A stretch of 12,961 bases of DNA. It comes from Tateyamaria sp. Its GTDB lineage: Bacteria; Pseudomonadota; Alphaproteobacteria; Rhodobacterales; Rhodobacteraceae. Within the stretch, counting starts at the first letter, position 1. Each line of letters opens with the position of its first letter. Location of the stretch: contig JABITU010000022.1 in assembly GCA_018668195.1 (NCBI GenBank), positions 1 through 12,961 of the forward strand, in the 5' to 3' direction. The translations under genes and the position numbers were made by a program. Below, one piece after another: positions 5,279-12,309 of this stretch. The notes under the pieces were generated by a model. The model worked only from the letters and a program-made list of their open reading frames with translations. It ran no database searches and was not told the origin of the DNA.

Positions 5279-7798
5279 TCAGGTCTCTGCGCGACCGCGC
5301 GCGGTGGAACAAATAAGGGCAGCGACAAGGATGAGCCCGCCTTGGAACAGGTATTGATACATCTGGGAAAGTCCAAGAAAGGACACTGCATTCAGCACTT
5401 CGGTCAACAAAACAGCACCAAGAACGGTGCCAATAAACGTGCCGCGCCCTCCGCGTAGGCTGGTGCCACCAAGAACAACCGCCGTGATACTGGCAAGGGT
5501 ATAGCTTACTCCCTGTGCCGGATCACCGACGCCGATCTGAGCCATCAGCATAACCGCGCCGCAGGCCGTCAATAGTGATACTGTGATATAGCCAAATACA
5601 AAGGCACGGTCGGTGCGAATCCCCATCCGCCGTGCGGAACCTTCATCGGATCCGATAGCGCGTAACGTCCAGCCTACACGGCGCGAGCGCAGCAAATATT
5701 CGCCGATGAGTGCGAATGTGACCAAGACGATAAAGGCTACTGGGATCGGCCCCAGTCTATAGGTGATCACGTCCATCACCGGGAATTTGATGTAGCCGCC
5801 AGGGCCGTCGCGCAAAACGAAACTCATCCCTTGAAGACCGATGTACATTGCCAAGGTTGCGGCAATGGGCGTGAAATTCGCAAACCGTATCAACGCCCCG
5901 TTTATTGATCCAACTACAAGACCGCCCGCAAAAATGAGCACAAATCCAAGCGCAATCATCGCAGACGACTGCCCGTCATTCACAAAAAACGACGCCACGA
6001 CCACTAAGAATCCGGCCAGTGGGCCCACTGAAAGGTCAATGCCGCCCATCAGTAATGCAACAGTCTGGCCCATTGCGATAAACCCAAGGGCCGTCGCCAA
6101 AAGCAGGATATTAGAGACGTTGAAAGCAGATAGATATCTGTCATTTTGCCCGAAGACATATAACGCCAAAAGCGCGATCACTAACATTAGGGGAACGGCC
6201 GTCGCGTTGTCTGATTGGACAAAATGCCGGAACCACCCAGCAGATGTTTTCTTGCTTTGTGCGATTTCGCCAACGCCTTCGACATGGGATTGCGCACCGA
6301 CAGCCGCTTGTATTATTCGGCCCTCGGTGATGTCGTCGCCGCGTAACGTTTCAACGACGCGCCCCCGCGACATGACGATGACCACATCACACAGGCCTTC
6401 AAGTTCTGCGGCATCAGATGAATTGACGATTACAGGCGTGCCGGATTGAGATACTTCGCGCAAGATGCGGTAAATCTCGAAGCGGGCGCCTACGTCGACG
6501 CCTTGTGTTGGCTCGTCTGCAATAATGAAACCGGGCTTGGACATCAGCGCGCGCGACATCACTACCTTTTGCTGGTTGCCGCCAGAAAGAGACATAATGT
6601 TGGTGTCGAGGCCAGCGGTTTTGACAGACAGTGAATTGAACACGCGAGAGACTTCGGTCACTTCTTTTCTTCGGCTCAACACACCTGCGCTTGCGAATTT
6701 ATCAAGCGCGGTGAACGTCGCATTTTCACGTACTGTCAGATCGGGTGCGACTCCTTCGGCATGACGGTCAGATGGCATAAAGGCAGTCTGGCGGGCGAGG
6801 TCTGCGGGCGACAAGGTTTTCCCGTTCAGACGCACCTCGCCGGTCCAGGTCGACAGGCTTGCCAGTGCGCGCATCAGGTCGCTTTGGCCGTTGCCGTCCA
6901 CGCCAGCCACACCGATGATCTGGCCGCGGCCAACTTCAAAGCTGACGTCTTTAAAACCCTTGCCATTCAACGCTGAAACAGAAAAATTTGCCTCGGGCGT
7001 ATCGACGTCGCATTTTGGCGGAAATGCTGATTCAAGAGTGCGCCCGACAATCATGCTCAGCAGCTTGTCATCGCTAATCTCGCGCACCATCGCGCTGCCT
7101 TGCATCTTACCGTCACGCAAAACTGTGACACGGTCTGCAATTTGGCGCAGCTCAGCCAAACGGTGCGTGATGTAGATTACGGATGTGCCGTTCGCGACGA
7201 CATCACGGATGCGTCCGAACAACATGTCGGTGGCGTCTTGGTCAAGGGCTGCTGTTGGTTCGTCCAAGATCAAGACCTTGGGACGCATTGCGAGTGCTTT
7301 GGCAATTTCTAGCAAATGCTTCTGCGCGACTGTCAACGACGCCGCGCGCATGTTCAACGGTACATGCAGGCCAACGTCGTCTAGCATAGCTTTTGCAACG
7401 TCTTGAACCGGACCAGAGCCAAAAATAGTTGCGGGCAAGGCCACGCGCAGGTTTTCCAAGATAGACAGGTCTTCAAGGATCGCAGGATGCTGATAAGAAA
7501 CGGCAATTCCGAGAGCGACTGCCTTTTCGGGAGTCATGGGTGCGATTTGCGCACCTTGAAATTCAATTGTTCCGAATTCAGGCAGCAAAACGCCTGAAAT
7601 CAAGTTCATGAGGGTGGATTTACCTGCGCCGTTTTCGCCAAGGATCGCGTGGACTTCGCCGGGATAAATTTCGACCGACACGTCAGACAACGCAGGAATG
7701 CCCGAGAATAGTTTGGTAATACCAGAAAGTCGTAGGGTGACCTGATCTGCCGCTTGGGCGTCTGCACTCTGTCTGGTTGTCATTTCAGCAAGCGTCAT
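5279..7798 (-). CDS. Fused sugar-type ABC transporter: tandem ATPase domains plus RbsC-like permease
   Basis: This 839-residue protein joins three units normally found in separate RbsA- and RbsC-type proteins. The first ATPase domain (about 20-255) has Walker A GENGAGKST at 54-62 and Walker B VLILDEP at 175-181, but a degenerate signature (LTVAQ). The second (about 270-500) has a degenerate Walker A (GNGQS, no lysine), an intact LSGGNQQK signature at 404-411 and FIIADEP at 424-430. After a linker of about 30 residues a hydrophobic permease domain (535-839) carries GGIDLSVG at 585-592 and the GGTSLRGGRGT loop near 777-787, both typical of RbsC-family membrane subunits. With the separate permease encoded upstream it would supply two ATPase and two membrane domains, a complete importer. 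The ATG at 7798 has AGGA five bases upstream. The reading frame is continuous across the junction, so the fusion is not a frameshift artefact visible here. Confidence 0.93.
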   Translation of the reverse strand: MTLAEMTTRQSADAQAADQVTLRLSGITKLFSGIPALSDVSVEIYPGEVHAILGENGAGKSTLMNLISGVLLPEFGTIEFQGAQIAPMTPEKAVALGIAVSYQHPAILEDLSILENLRVALPATIFGSGPVQDVAKAMLDDVGLHVPLNMRAASLTVAQKHLLEIAKALAMRPKVLILDEPTAALDQDATDMLFGRIRDVVANGTSVIYITHRLAELRQIADRVTVLRDGKMQGSAMVREISDDKLLSMIVGRTLESAFPPKCDVDTPEANFSVSALNGKGFKDVSFEVGRGQIIGVAGVDGNGQSDLMRALASLSTWTGEVRLNGKTLSPADLARQTAFMPSDRHAEGVAPDLTVRENATFTALDKFASAGVLSRRKEVTEVSRVFNSLSVKTAGLDTNIMSLSGGNQQKVVMSRALMSKPGFIIADEPTQGVDVGARFEIYRILREVSQSGTPVIVNSSDAAELEGLCDVVIVMSRGRVVETLRGDDITEGRIIQAAVGAQSHVEGVGEIAQSKKTSAGWFRHFVQSDNATAVPLMLVIALLALYVFGQNDRYLSAFNVSNILLLATALGFIAMGQTVALLMGGIDLSVGPLAGFLVVVASFFVNDGQSSAMIALGFVLIFAGGLVVGSINGALIRFANFTPIAATLAMYIGLQGMSFVLRDGPGGYIKFPVMDVITYRLGPIPVAFIVLVTFALIGEYLLRSRRVGWTLRAIGSDEGSARRMGIRTDRAFVFGYITVSLLTACGAVMLMAQIGVGDPAQGVSYTLASITAVVLGGTSLRGGRGTFIGTVLGAVLLTEVLNAVSFLGLSQMYQYLFQGGLILVAALICSTARGRAET

Positions 7799-7833
7799 GG
7801 TCGTCCTGTCATGTCTGCCGGATGTTAGAAGAT

Positions 7834-7859
7834 GGCCCCAGCGAGAAAGCGCCGGGGCC
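7834..7859 (-). other. Intercistronic RNA stem-loop after the binding-protein gene
   Basis: The 71-base gap between the binding-protein stop and the fusion gene is the longest in the window. It holds an inverted repeat: GGCCCC (7834-7839) pairs with GGGGCC (7854-7859), then one mismatch, then a GCG/CGC inner stem and a 6-base loop. In the direction of transcription it is followed by ATCTTCT rather than a run of T, so it is a poor intrinsic terminator. A stem-loop here commonly protects the upstream message or lowers read-through, letting the binding protein be made in excess of the membrane parts. That role is inference. Confidence 0.5.
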
Positions 7860-7869
7860 GCAGTTTGCT

Positions 7870-8931
7870 TTATTGACCGACTGCAGCAGCCTGCGCGTCA
7901 GCCGCCATTTCGGCCGACATATAGATCGCGCCAGGTAGATCCGCGCGACATGTTACCGGGTTTGGTGTGCCAGAAACTGAGTCCTCATACACTGGTGCGC
8001 TGAAGATTTCCGCAGTTGGCATCGTGCCACCTGTTGCTTCTGCAATCGCCCACTGAACAGCGAGGCGGACGTTGTCGTTGCCTGTCGCTACTGTGAACAA
8101 TTTGAAGTCAGGGTTGGCTTCTTGGTTTTCTTCCCAGAAGCAAGAGAGCGAGTTGCCGTCAGATGTTGCGAGTGCAGGGATCGAGCGGTTGAATTCGCCG
8201 AACACTGGCAAAGCGCCAACAAGAGATGGACCAAAGTCGGACACGATTACGTCGATATTGTCGTTCTTTGCGATCTCCGCGGACAAAACCTGCTGTGTCA
8301 ATGATGGGTCCCAGTTGGTTACAGCGAATGGCTCCGGATTGATGAAGACATAGCTGTCATCGAGAACCGATTTCATGCCTGCCAGTTCGTCTACACCTTG
8401 GCTGTTTCCGGCTGGGCCGCTGAGGAACAAAAGATTACCGCCATCTGGCAGAATGCTTTTGATCCAGTTGCCCCAATTCGCACCATCGTCAAAGAAAGAC
8501 GAACCGATAAACTTAGTGTAGTTTACGCCAGCTTCGCCGCCAACGTTGACCCGGTATGGAACAACAATCGTTCCGGCGCGATACGCATTGGTGAGCGCGG
8601 GCAATACGGCAGGACCGGAGTCGCCAAAGACGACCATTGCAGTAATGCCGCGTGCGGACATCGCGTTGATGTCAGAGATTGCTTTTTGGGTATCGCCTTG
8701 ACCATCCGCATATTCGTACTGCGTGATGCTTGGGCATTTTGCGGCTTCTTCAGCGCCAGATGCTGTTGTTACCAAACGCCAGCTGTTGCCGCCAAAGCCA
8801 TCAAGCAAGGCAAGCGATGCCTCGTTCGGGCCACACCAAGATGGTGTTTCCGCCATTGCTGATGATGCGGCAACCGCAAGTGTAAGGGCAAGCGTTGAAA
8901 CCGCTGCCGTTGTTTTAAGAGCCTTAATCAT
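7870..8931 (-). CDS. Periplasmic sugar-type substrate-binding protein of the ABC importer
   Basis: The 353-residue precursor begins with a clear Sec signal peptide: Lys3/Lys6, a hydrophobic stretch (AAVSTLALTLAVAAS) and an AMA-E cleavage site after residue 27. The mature part has the alternating strand/helix pattern of type I periplasmic binding proteins (RbsB-like), with VFGDSGPAV near 101-109, a central strand segment GGNLLFLSGPAGN and IDVIVSDFG near 226-234. It would capture the imported solute and deliver it to the two permease domains. Mature cysteines at 33, 66, 264 and 328 could form two disulfides in the periplasm. The ATG at 8931 is preferred over the Met at 8964 because it starts the signal peptide and has GGAGG at 8941-8945. 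The start overlaps the permease stop by 8 bases (ATGATTAA). The ligand is unknown; a sugar, cyclitol or glycoside is the family expectation. Confidence 0.92.
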   Translation of the reverse strand: MIKALKTTAAVSTLALTLAVAASSAMAETPSWCGPNEASLALLDGFGGNSWRLVTTASGAEEAAKCPSITQYEYADGQGDTQKAISDINAMSARGITAMVVFGDSGPAVLPALTNAYRAGTIVVPYRVNVGGEAGVNYTKFIGSSFFDDGANWGNWIKSILPDGGNLLFLSGPAGNSQGVDELAGMKSVLDDSYVFINPEPFAVTNWDPSLTQQVLSAEIAKNDNIDVIVSDFGPSLVGALPVFGEFNRSIPALATSDGNSLSCFWEENQEANPDFKLFTVATGNDNVRLAVQWAIAEATGGTMPTAEIFSAPVYEDSVSGTPNPVTCRADLPGAIYMSAEMAADAQAAAVGQ

Positions 8932-9958
8932 TGTCCTTTTCCTCCATATTGGACTGATGAGCATTCTTGGTCTTCTTGTTGTTGTTTAGACGTATCGAGT
9001 AGACCCCGATGCCGAACACCAAAGCGAGCGCTTGGATGATAGTTTGCGCCGAGAAGGGCACACCAACAGCCAGAGCAAACTGGCTGAGTTGATTGAGAAA
9101 GAAAGCCGCTATCACGGTGGACACCGGAAAGCCGCGCCCGCCCAAGAGCGATGTACCCGCAAGCACAACGACAGCGACGGACGGAAGCAACAATGCATCG
9201 CCCTGAAACGCTGTTGGTTCGCGTGTGATGCCCGAAATCAGAATGCCTGCGATGCAATAGTGAAGCTGCGCAAAGATATAGGCCATGCCTTCGTAGAGCC
9301 GCACACGCAGACCTGCTGCATGGGCAGCCATTGGGTTTGCGCCGATGGTCTCAAATTTGCGGCCCGCTACGGTTTTCTTAAGCACGAATGAAACAATGAT
9401 CAGGATCAGCAGGGCAAACAGCACTGAGTTTGGAATTCCCGCAGTTTTTCCACCAGCGATCTGCGCCATCAATGGCGTAGTGATCTTTGGCACACCGCCA
9501 GATACCGCAAAGACTGCACCGTAGAGCAAAGCGTTGACGCCGATGGTTGCTACAATCGCGTTCAGTCGCATGAACCCGACCAAAAACCCGTTTAGTGCCC
9601 CCGCAGCAATCGCGCAGCCGATCGCAAAGAAGATGGCTGGCAAAAGGGCCGCGTTATCCCCCGCTGGCATGTGGGTTGTGATAACCACCGCGAGTGATAC
9701 GCCACCAGCAAGGGACAGATCAAAGCCGCCTTGCTGCACAACAAGCATCTGACCCAGGCCCACGATGGCAATGATTGCTGCAAAGGGCAGGCTGCCCATT
9801 AACCCGCCTGTCGATACCGCAGAGGGCGCAAAGATCAGACACATTACGATCAAGGCAATCGTCGAGACAACCACGGTGACAAACCCACGGGTGAACGGCA
9901 ATTTGCGGTCCCCGTCGGTGTAGGTTCTCACTACATTATGTGTGGTTGCTTCTGCCAT
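8924..9958 (-). CDS. RbsC-family ABC transporter permease
   Basis: The 344-residue protein is a hydrophobic membrane subunit with a short charged N-terminus and about eight to ten membrane segments. It carries GGFDLSLAGG, the family equivalent of the GGIDLSVG segment, and GTSLLGGRG before the last membrane helices. Together with the permease half of the fused protein it would form the inner-membrane channel of a sugar-type importer, the two halves being different sequences. The C-terminus is hydrophilic (NNNKKTKN...EEKDND) and its last codons overlap the binding-protein start by 8 bases, implying coupled translation. The ATG at 9958 has only a weak ribosome site, and 33 bases separate it from the preceding dehydrogenase stop. 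The order permease, binding protein, ATPase-permease differs from the common binding-protein-first order. Confidence 0.92.
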   Translation of the reverse strand: MAEATTHNVVRTYTDGDRKLPFTRGFVTVVVSTIALIVMCLIFAPSAVSTGGLMGSLPFAAIIAIVGLGQMLVVQQGGFDLSLAGGVSLAVVITTHMPAGDNAALLPAIFFAIGCAIAAGALNGFLVGFMRLNAIVATIGVNALLYGAVFAVSGGVPKITTPLMAQIAGGKTAGIPNSVLFALLILIIVSFVLKKTVAGRKFETIGANPMAAHAAGLRVRLYEGMAYIFAQLHYCIAGILISGITREPTAFQGDALLLPSVAVVVLAGTSLLGGRGFPVSTVIAAFFLNQLSQFALAVGVPFSAQTIIQALALVFGIGVYSIRLNNNKKTKNAHQSNMEEKDND

Positions 9959-9991
9959 GTCTTATGTCTCTGATCCGTTTCCCTTAGGGGT

Positions 9992-10972
9992 TCAGGCGAT
10001 TTCCAAGGTCACTTTCACGGCTTTGTCAGGCTGTTTGCCCAACTCGTAAGCTGCGGCTGCGTCATCGAGTTTGAAGGTCTGAGTCTGGATCGGTGACAGG
10101 TCGATTCCTGTTTTTTCCAAGAACCGGATAGCGGCAGGCCACACGCCGGGGGATCCGATACAACCGCGCACCGTTAGGTCCTTGATCTGGAGCTTGCCTA
10201 GCTCGACCGGGAATTTCTGACCAATGTTAATGCCGACCATAGACACGGAACCTTCAGGCCGAGCGTAGTCGAACACGCGCGCTAATGATGAGCTGTGACC
10301 AGCGGCCTCTACCACCAGATCCGCACCACCTTTGGTCATTTCTTCTATCGCCTCCGAAGGATCACCGTCAGTGGGATCAACGGTCGCGTCAGCACCCAGC
10401 TTCATAGCGATTTCACGGCGCAACGGCACCGGATCAACTACAATTACCCGCGCACCCATGCCAATTGCAGCCGCAGCGGACACAAGACCAATGGTGCCGC
10501 CGCCAGACACGACGACGGTTTGGGACGCATCGACACCGCCATTGCGCAGCACTGCGTAGTAACCACATGTGAAAGGCTCGATAAGCGCGCCTTTACTGTC
10601 GTCGACACCGTCAGGAAGCTTGTGCAGCCACTCGGGGCGCGCCGCAAAATACTCACGATCTGCACCATCCATGGAAAAGCCGAAATGGTGGATGCGTTCT
10701 GGTGTGTTGATAACACATTCGCCAACAACACGATCGCCGACTTTCAGGCCGGACACGCTTTTGCCAACCTCGACGACTTCGCCGACCCATTCATGGCCAG
10801 GCGTAACAGGGTAAGAAATCGGGATGATGTAGTTGCCGGACAGCAATTCGTAATCTGAGTGGCAAATGCCAACACGAGTGGAACGGATCATCACTTCATG
10901 CTCTGTAATCGACGGACTTTGGACATCCGTCACAATCAGCTTGTTAGGTTCATCAAAAATCAAAGCTTTCAC
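9992..10972 (-). CDS. Zinc-type medium-chain alcohol/polyol dehydrogenase lacking the structural-zinc cysteines
   Basis: The 326-residue protein is a medium-chain dehydrogenase. Catalytic zinc ligands are present: Cys37 (GICHSDYE), His60-Glu61 (PGHEW) and Glu132 (IEPF). The coenzyme domain has Gly157-Gly-Gly159-Thr-Ile-Gly162, and Asp180 ends the second strand, suggesting NAD. The lobe that normally holds four structural-zinc cysteines (after GDRVVGE, about 85-105) is short and has only Cys86, which explains the length below the usual 340-350. Family members oxidise sugar alcohols, sugars or other secondary alcohols, and the Glu ligand resembles sorbitol-type enzymes. The start is GTG at 10972, with AAGGGAG at 10980-10986 seven bases upstream. 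It follows the Gfo/Idh/MocA gene by 15 bases. The likely substrate is the imported polyol or sugar derivative, but this is inferred from the importer next door. Confidence 0.88.
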   Translation of the reverse strand: MKALIFDEPNKLIVTDVQSPSITEHEVMIRSTRVGICHSDYELLSGNYIIPISYPVTPGHEWVGEVVEVGKSVSGLKVGDRVVGECVINTPERIHHFGFSMDGADREYFAARPEWLHKLPDGVDDSKGALIEPFTCGYYAVLRNGGVDASQTVVVSGGGTIGLVSAAAAIGMGARVIVVDPVPLRREIAMKLGADATVDPTDGDPSEAIEEMTKGGADLVVEAAGHSSSLARVFDYARPEGSVSMVGINIGQKFPVELGKLQIKDLTVRGCIGSPGVWPAAIRFLEKTGIDLSPIQTQTFKLDDAAAAYELGKQPDKAVKVTLEIA

Positions 10973-10987
10973 CGTGTTTCTCCCTTG

Positions 10988-12004
10988 TTAGCCCGACCAG
11001 GCCACTGTTTCGATCGCGCCGCTAAGGGCAGATTTGAAGACTGCTTCAAGCAAGGCGATGTTGTTCACCAAATGCTCACCAGTGACCGGATAGGTCTCGG
11101 TGCCACGCACAGCCCGAGCAAAGGACACAAGGTTGTCTTTCACGGGTTCCGCAGGCGCGATTTCGACCGTTTCGATCGGTCCACCTGCCATTGCAGATGT
11201 GACGATCCAACCATCCGGGGCCTCAACATGGGCCTTGTCACGAACATCGATCCAGCCTTTTGAGCCGTAGACCGTAAAGCGGGAGATGAACGGATTTGCG
11301 AGAGACGCAGACACATAAGACGTGCCGCCACCTTTGAACTTTATATAGGCCGCCACAGTATCGCCTTGCGGTAGATCCGACGAAAGTTGTTCGCAAATAC
11401 ACAGCACGGATTCTGCTGGCCCAAGCAGACGCACCGATAGATCAAGCAAATGGATACCCGTCGCTGTCATGCCGCCAGCTGGGGCCTGATCCGCCTTTAA
11501 GCGCCAGTTGTCGCGGTCTAGCGATACGAACTTGTCGTGGCTAAAGTTGGATTCGATCTGGTGAATGCGACCTAATTCACCCGCATCTGCTTTAGCAAGC
11601 ATATCGGCTATTGGCGGCTCCCAGCGACGCTCGTGCCCCATGCCCAGGATTAGCCCTGCATCGGAGCACAGTTTTACAGATTGCTCGGCCTCGGCCTTGT
11701 TCAAGGCCAGTGGTTTCTCGCAAAAGATATGCTTACCTGCCGTGACTGCCGCCTTGACCTGATCGGTGTGCAGCGAATGGGGAGTTGCAAGAACAACCGC
11801 CTCAACCTCTGGATCGTTCAGCGCATCCGCATAGTCCGCTGACAATGGAATACCCTTGGAAGCGCACAGATCGCGCACGGTTTCCGCGTTAGGTTCAACA
11901 GCACGCACAACTTTTATGTCATCTGGTGCAGACGACAAAACTGCCAACATTTTCTGACCCCACCAACCCATACCGACCAGCGCAATTTTCACAGGACCCG
12001 ACAT
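10988..12004 (-). CDS. Gfo/Idh/MocA-family sugar/cyclitol-type dehydrogenase
   Basis: The 338-residue protein has an N-terminal Rossmann domain with Gly11-Met-Gly13-Trp-Trp-Gly16, the strand VVLATPHSLH, and the EKPLA motif with catalytic Lys97. The C-terminal alpha/beta domain contains GGMTATGIHLLD at 177-188; His185 is kept, while the Asp usually two residues before the Gly is Ala181. This family oxidises or reduces hydroxyls of sugars, inositols and their glycosides, and some members start C-glycoside cleavage by oxidising the sugar C3. Its place among a sugar-type importer and a second dehydrogenase suggests early oxidation of the imported molecule. The start overlaps the stop of the YciI-like gene by one base (TGATG at 12002-12006), so translation is probably coupled. 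The family call is firm; the substrate is not known. Confidence 0.92.
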   Translation of the reverse strand: MSGPVKIALVGMGWWGQKMLAVLSSAPDDIKVVRAVEPNAETVRDLCASKGIPLSADYADALNDPEVEAVVLATPHSLHTDQVKAAVTAGKHIFCEKPLALNKAEAEQSVKLCSDAGLILGMGHERRWEPPIADMLAKADAGELGRIHQIESNFSHDKFVSLDRDNWRLKADQAPAGGMTATGIHLLDLSVRLLGPAESVLCICEQLSSDLPQGDTVAAYIKFKGGGTSYVSASLANPFISRFTVYGSKGWIDVRDKAHVEAPDGWIVTSAMAGGPIETVEIAPAEPVKDNLVSFARAVRGTETYPVTGEHLVNNIALLEAVFKSALSGAIETVAWSG

Positions 12005-12288
12005 CAGCGATTGTCCACACGTTTAGAGAAAGGACGGATCGAGACAGTTTTCCATAGCCCGACCTTTGCGAATGGGTCAGCTGCGTTGAACGCCTCAACC
12101 TCGGCCAAGGTATCTGCCTCAATCACAAAGCAGCTACCGATCATCGTCTCTTCATCATCTGCCATAAGTGGGCCGGAAATGACGGTTTTGACCGGAGCGG
12201 AACCCAGATAGGATTTGTGATCCTCGTAATTGGCGAGCCGCTTTTCGACAGCGCCGTCGTGGTCAAGGCAATGGATAACGTAATGCAT
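12004..12288 (-). CDS. YciI-like (YCII-domain) small protein
   Basis: The 94-residue protein fits the YCII domain: an N-terminal strand, the R-x6-H pattern (Arg17, His24 in RLANYEDHKSYL), GPLMADD, GSCFVIEADT and AADPFAKVGLW near the end. This ferredoxin-like fold is related to ABM proteins, and a few members are hydrolases or dehalogenase-like enzymes, for example chloro-muconolactone dehalogenase TftG-like proteins in aromatic catabolism. The ATG at 12288 has AAAGGA at 12297-12302, 8 bases upstream, and the stop overlaps the next start by one base. It lies 21 bases after the PRISE gene. A lyase, isomerase or protective role on an intermediate is possible; the sequence does not decide. Confidence 0.85.
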   Translation of the reverse strand: MHYVIHCLDHDGAVEKRLANYEDHKSYLGSAPVKTVISGPLMADDEETMIGSCFVIEADTLAEVEAFNAADPFAKVGLWKTVSIRPFSKRVDNR

Positions 12289-12309
12289 GTAGTCTGTCCT
12301 TTTCCGGCC

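Noticed and set aside
5841..6449. Plus-strand open frame of 202 codons.
   Set aside because: It lies wholly antisense to the ABC fusion gene; its Pro/Ser/Thr-rich, low-structure product is typical of a shadow frame.
9981..9990. Small palindrome CCCTTAGGGG between the zinc-type dehydrogenase and the permease.
   Set aside because: The stem is about 3-4 bases with no T-run, too weak to call a terminator or operator.
10295..10858. Plus-strand open frame of 187 codons.
   Set aside because: Antisense to the zinc-type dehydrogenase, whose motifs are intact; no family is recognisable.
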